Assembly (NCBI RefSeq): GCF_015832195.1
Contig: NC_052018.1
Coordinates: 28,424,115-28,488,114 of the forward strand
Direction of reading: 5' to 3'
DNA from: Motacilla alba alba
Lineage: Eukaryota > Chordata > Aves > Passeriformes > Motacillidae
Length of the DNA stretch: 64,000 nt
A program made the position numbers and the translations under genes. Shown one piece after another: positions 61,901-64,000 of the stretch. Positions within the stretch are counted from its first letter, which is position 1. Each line of letters begins with the position of its first letter. The notes under the pieces were generated by a model. The model saw only the letters and a program-made list of their open reading frames with translations, was not told the DNA's origin and did no database searches.

Positions 61901-64000
61901 GATATTATTCTTTAGAATAGAGTTATTTAGAGTTGTTATTTAGTTTTCTAGTATTTTAAAATCAGGGTGAACAAGCATTTTCACTAGGCATGATTTTACT
62001 TAGTGGGGAAAGCAGCCCCTTTTGCCTTTAAATAGACATATTGGTTCTAAGTTTCTCTTTAAAAAAAAAATTAAAATCCCAGAAATATTGATAAAACCTC
62101 TCAGCATTCACATTTTTGGTGCACCATAATTAAGTGTCCAAGTTCTCATTTTTCATTTTCTAATTTCATACTATATTTTTCTTATTGTGCTTGCAGTAAA
62201 AAAAAAATTGAACACCAGAAGGGCTTGCAGGTGCATATTATGCATTTTACAAAGTCTAACTACACAGAAGAGGAAACCAGAAATTTTATTGATTTTCTTT
62301 GGAATGGCAACACTATTACTTCACTTAAAGATTTTGCTTTTCCAACAAAAGAAATGCAATGAAGGAAATCCAGCACATAAGAAAAGTATATAACAAAACA
62401 GTATACAATAAAAAATTAATCATTTCAGAACTAAACCAAAAGCCATCCTACTGCTTATAACAGAAAGAAACACATTAGGTACTTTAAAAAAGACAGCTAA
62501 AGAGAAATAAATCCATATGTGTGAAATTATTAATCCATTTTCCCTACTGTATATCCTTTCTTTGCTTGAATTTGGGTTGAAAACCAAGAAGAGACTCCCA
62601 AAGTATTCAGAAGTGTTTCTTTTCCTTTAATGAAGCAAACACCAGAATTCATCAGAGCAGTGAATTTAATATCAACTTTAACATCTCTAGTGTATTTCCC
62701 AGAGATGCACTTTCTCATGGTAAAGGTTTCTCTAAGCCAAGGTACAGTGTCAGTGGAAAAAGAGGAGTAGCATGACTCTTATGTTGGATGCCTAAGATAC
62801 AAACACATGGGAGGCTGGGGATCAAGTTCTTATCCTGCTCAATTCAAAACAATTCAAAACCCCTCACATACAAGGGGACAAGAGCACTCACCTCACACTG
62901 AAAGTCCTGTATCTGCCCTGAATACCAATCTAATATAGTGCTCCACAAAGACTTCTGTTTTCCTTCCAGCAGAGAACAAAAGCAAATGTCAGAATCTCAG
63001 AAGTCACCATGTAACAGAATAGTCACCGTGCCATCAGCTGCATAGGGAACAGATTTTCAAAGTCAAAAAGTGGGACACCTTATGCCGTCTCCTTTTATAG
63101 TCATGAAACTCTTATGTGCTTGGTCTTCTGACTCTTTGAGTTGATGTAGGAAATCTCCTTCACAGCAGTAAAGGCATCAAAAAAGTCTCAGTTCTACTTT
63201 TCTGTTGTGGGAATAGTCATTTATAAAAGCATAAAAAGTATTTTCATACTATGGCACAAGTAGCATTAGCAAACCCAAGAGTTTAGGAAACCATTTTGTA
63301 AGCTAAACTTTGTCCTCTATCTGTTGCTCTGTCATGATTCCTGTGGAACAGCATTTCTTGTATCATTTTGTCATACCACTTTTTCCATAGGTCCCCAAAC
63401 ATGATTTTAAACTTCATTATAGTTGAATTTCTGCATTGTTTCGATTTTAATAAATGTAAGGAAGTCAAAATATGTTTAAGTTTAAAGTTGTACATTTACA
63501 TAATTTTTTTAAAAGCCAAGAAAGAACAAAATATAAAAAGAAAAAAAGGCATTGAAATGCTGCACACTAACTTGTTTTTAGAATTGGAGAACATACTGCA
63601 GTTCATGCTGATATGTTTACAGACTTTGCTGTAAAACTCAGTGGCATCTGTTGAGTTCTTGTAAGGATTTTGAAATCTACACTTAACAACATTTTTATCT
63701 TTAATAACACCTTTTTCACACAGAATCTATATATACCTCTATCATGTATACATACCATTTCACATACATATATAATGGTAATTGCTCAAAAAATGCTGTT
63801 CTTTTTTGCAAGACATTTTGAGAAAGTCCGTCAGATCAGTTGCAAATGCAATTACAAAGCAATTAGGTATTTATTTTGTGGGATTTTATAATATTTAATG
63901 AGGGATTATATAATTTTAGAGAAAAAATGTTTGAAAAACTATGAATATTTTCCTGCCTATTCTATGAAAGTAATAAAGGTTAACTACATTTTAAAATAGT
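58933..64000. other. AT-rich intergenic DNA to the window end
   Basis: No gene, RNA or mobile element is recognised. A tandem repeat with a 23-24 bp unit is at 60251-60320. The 63-codon frame at 59987-60178 has a mixed composition, but nothing in it is recognisable. Confidence 0.5.
60251..60320. repeat. Three-copy tandem repeat, 23-24 bp unit
   Basis: Three consecutive copies of a unit beginning TTTTATATTATAA and ending AAAAGTT(A)TA start at 60251, 60275 and 60298. The outer copies are nearly identical and the middle one differs by a substitution and a one-base deletion. This is a small AT-rich minisatellite. Confidence 0.85.

Noticed and set aside
1..64000. CRISPR arrays, operons, bacterial or phage systems, tRNA genes
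   Set aside because: There are no regularly spaced direct repeats and no prokaryotic gene density. I could not recognise any tRNA cloverleaf. The repeats are those of a bird nuclear genome.

Overview
The window looks like an AT-rich, gene-poor stretch of a bird genome. The evidence is its repeats. There are five 5'-truncated CR1-type LINE fragments, several ending in the CR1 octamer tail (reverse complement of ATTCTGTG-like units). There are also ERVL-type and class II (ERVK-like) endogenous retroviral pieces of the kinds common in birds. A passerine is plausible but the sequence alone does not settle it. I found no host protein-coding exon, tRNA, rRNA or CRISPR array that I can defend. Nearly all open frames are short chance frames in AT-rich DNA, and only those inside retroelements resemble known proteins.

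Layout. 1-14.48 kb: unannotated AT-rich DNA with short homopolymers, a perfect 10-bp hairpin near 8.8 kb, and an exact 24-bp tandem duplication beside a (TA)n microsatellite near 13.6 kb. 14.48-15.06 kb: an ERVL-type solo LTR on the minus strand. 15.06-26.05 kb: unique-looking DNA with an old plus-strand CR1 at 23.5 kb and three stretches dense in homeodomain/SOX/octamer-like words that could be conserved regulatory elements. 26.05-26.70 kb: a plus-strand ERVL-type solo LTR. 27.62-28.29 kb: a well-preserved plus-strand class II solo LTR with a perfect 6-bp target duplication. 30.4-33.8 kb: two minus-strand CR1 fragments. 35.39-38.65 kb: a 5'-truncated class II provirus on the minus strand, reading RNase H, integrase, env, polypurine tract and 3' LTR.

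Further right, 42.12-42.49 kb holds a probable minus-strand solo LTR, and 43.6 kb a candidate regulatory block. At 47.8 and 48.96 kb there are an exact 27-bp tandem duplication and a 13-bp perfect hairpin. 51.24-54.83 kb is a plus-strand ERVL-type pol remnant (RT with an intact YVDD, RNase H, integrase) followed by a GC-richer 3' region that is probably its degenerate LTR. 57.2-58.9 kb has two more minus-strand CR1 tails. 58.9-64 kb is AT-rich DNA with a 23-24 bp tandem repeat at 60.25 kb.

The most unusual object is the 502-bp LTR at 35,385-35,886. Its two ends are roughly 100-bp near-perfect inverted repeats of each other rather than the usual few bases. Its best CCAAT/TATA/poly(A) series also lies on the strand opposite to the provirus it terminates. 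The adjoining env frame is 438 codons with four nonsense codons and no frameshift, unlike the more decayed pol.
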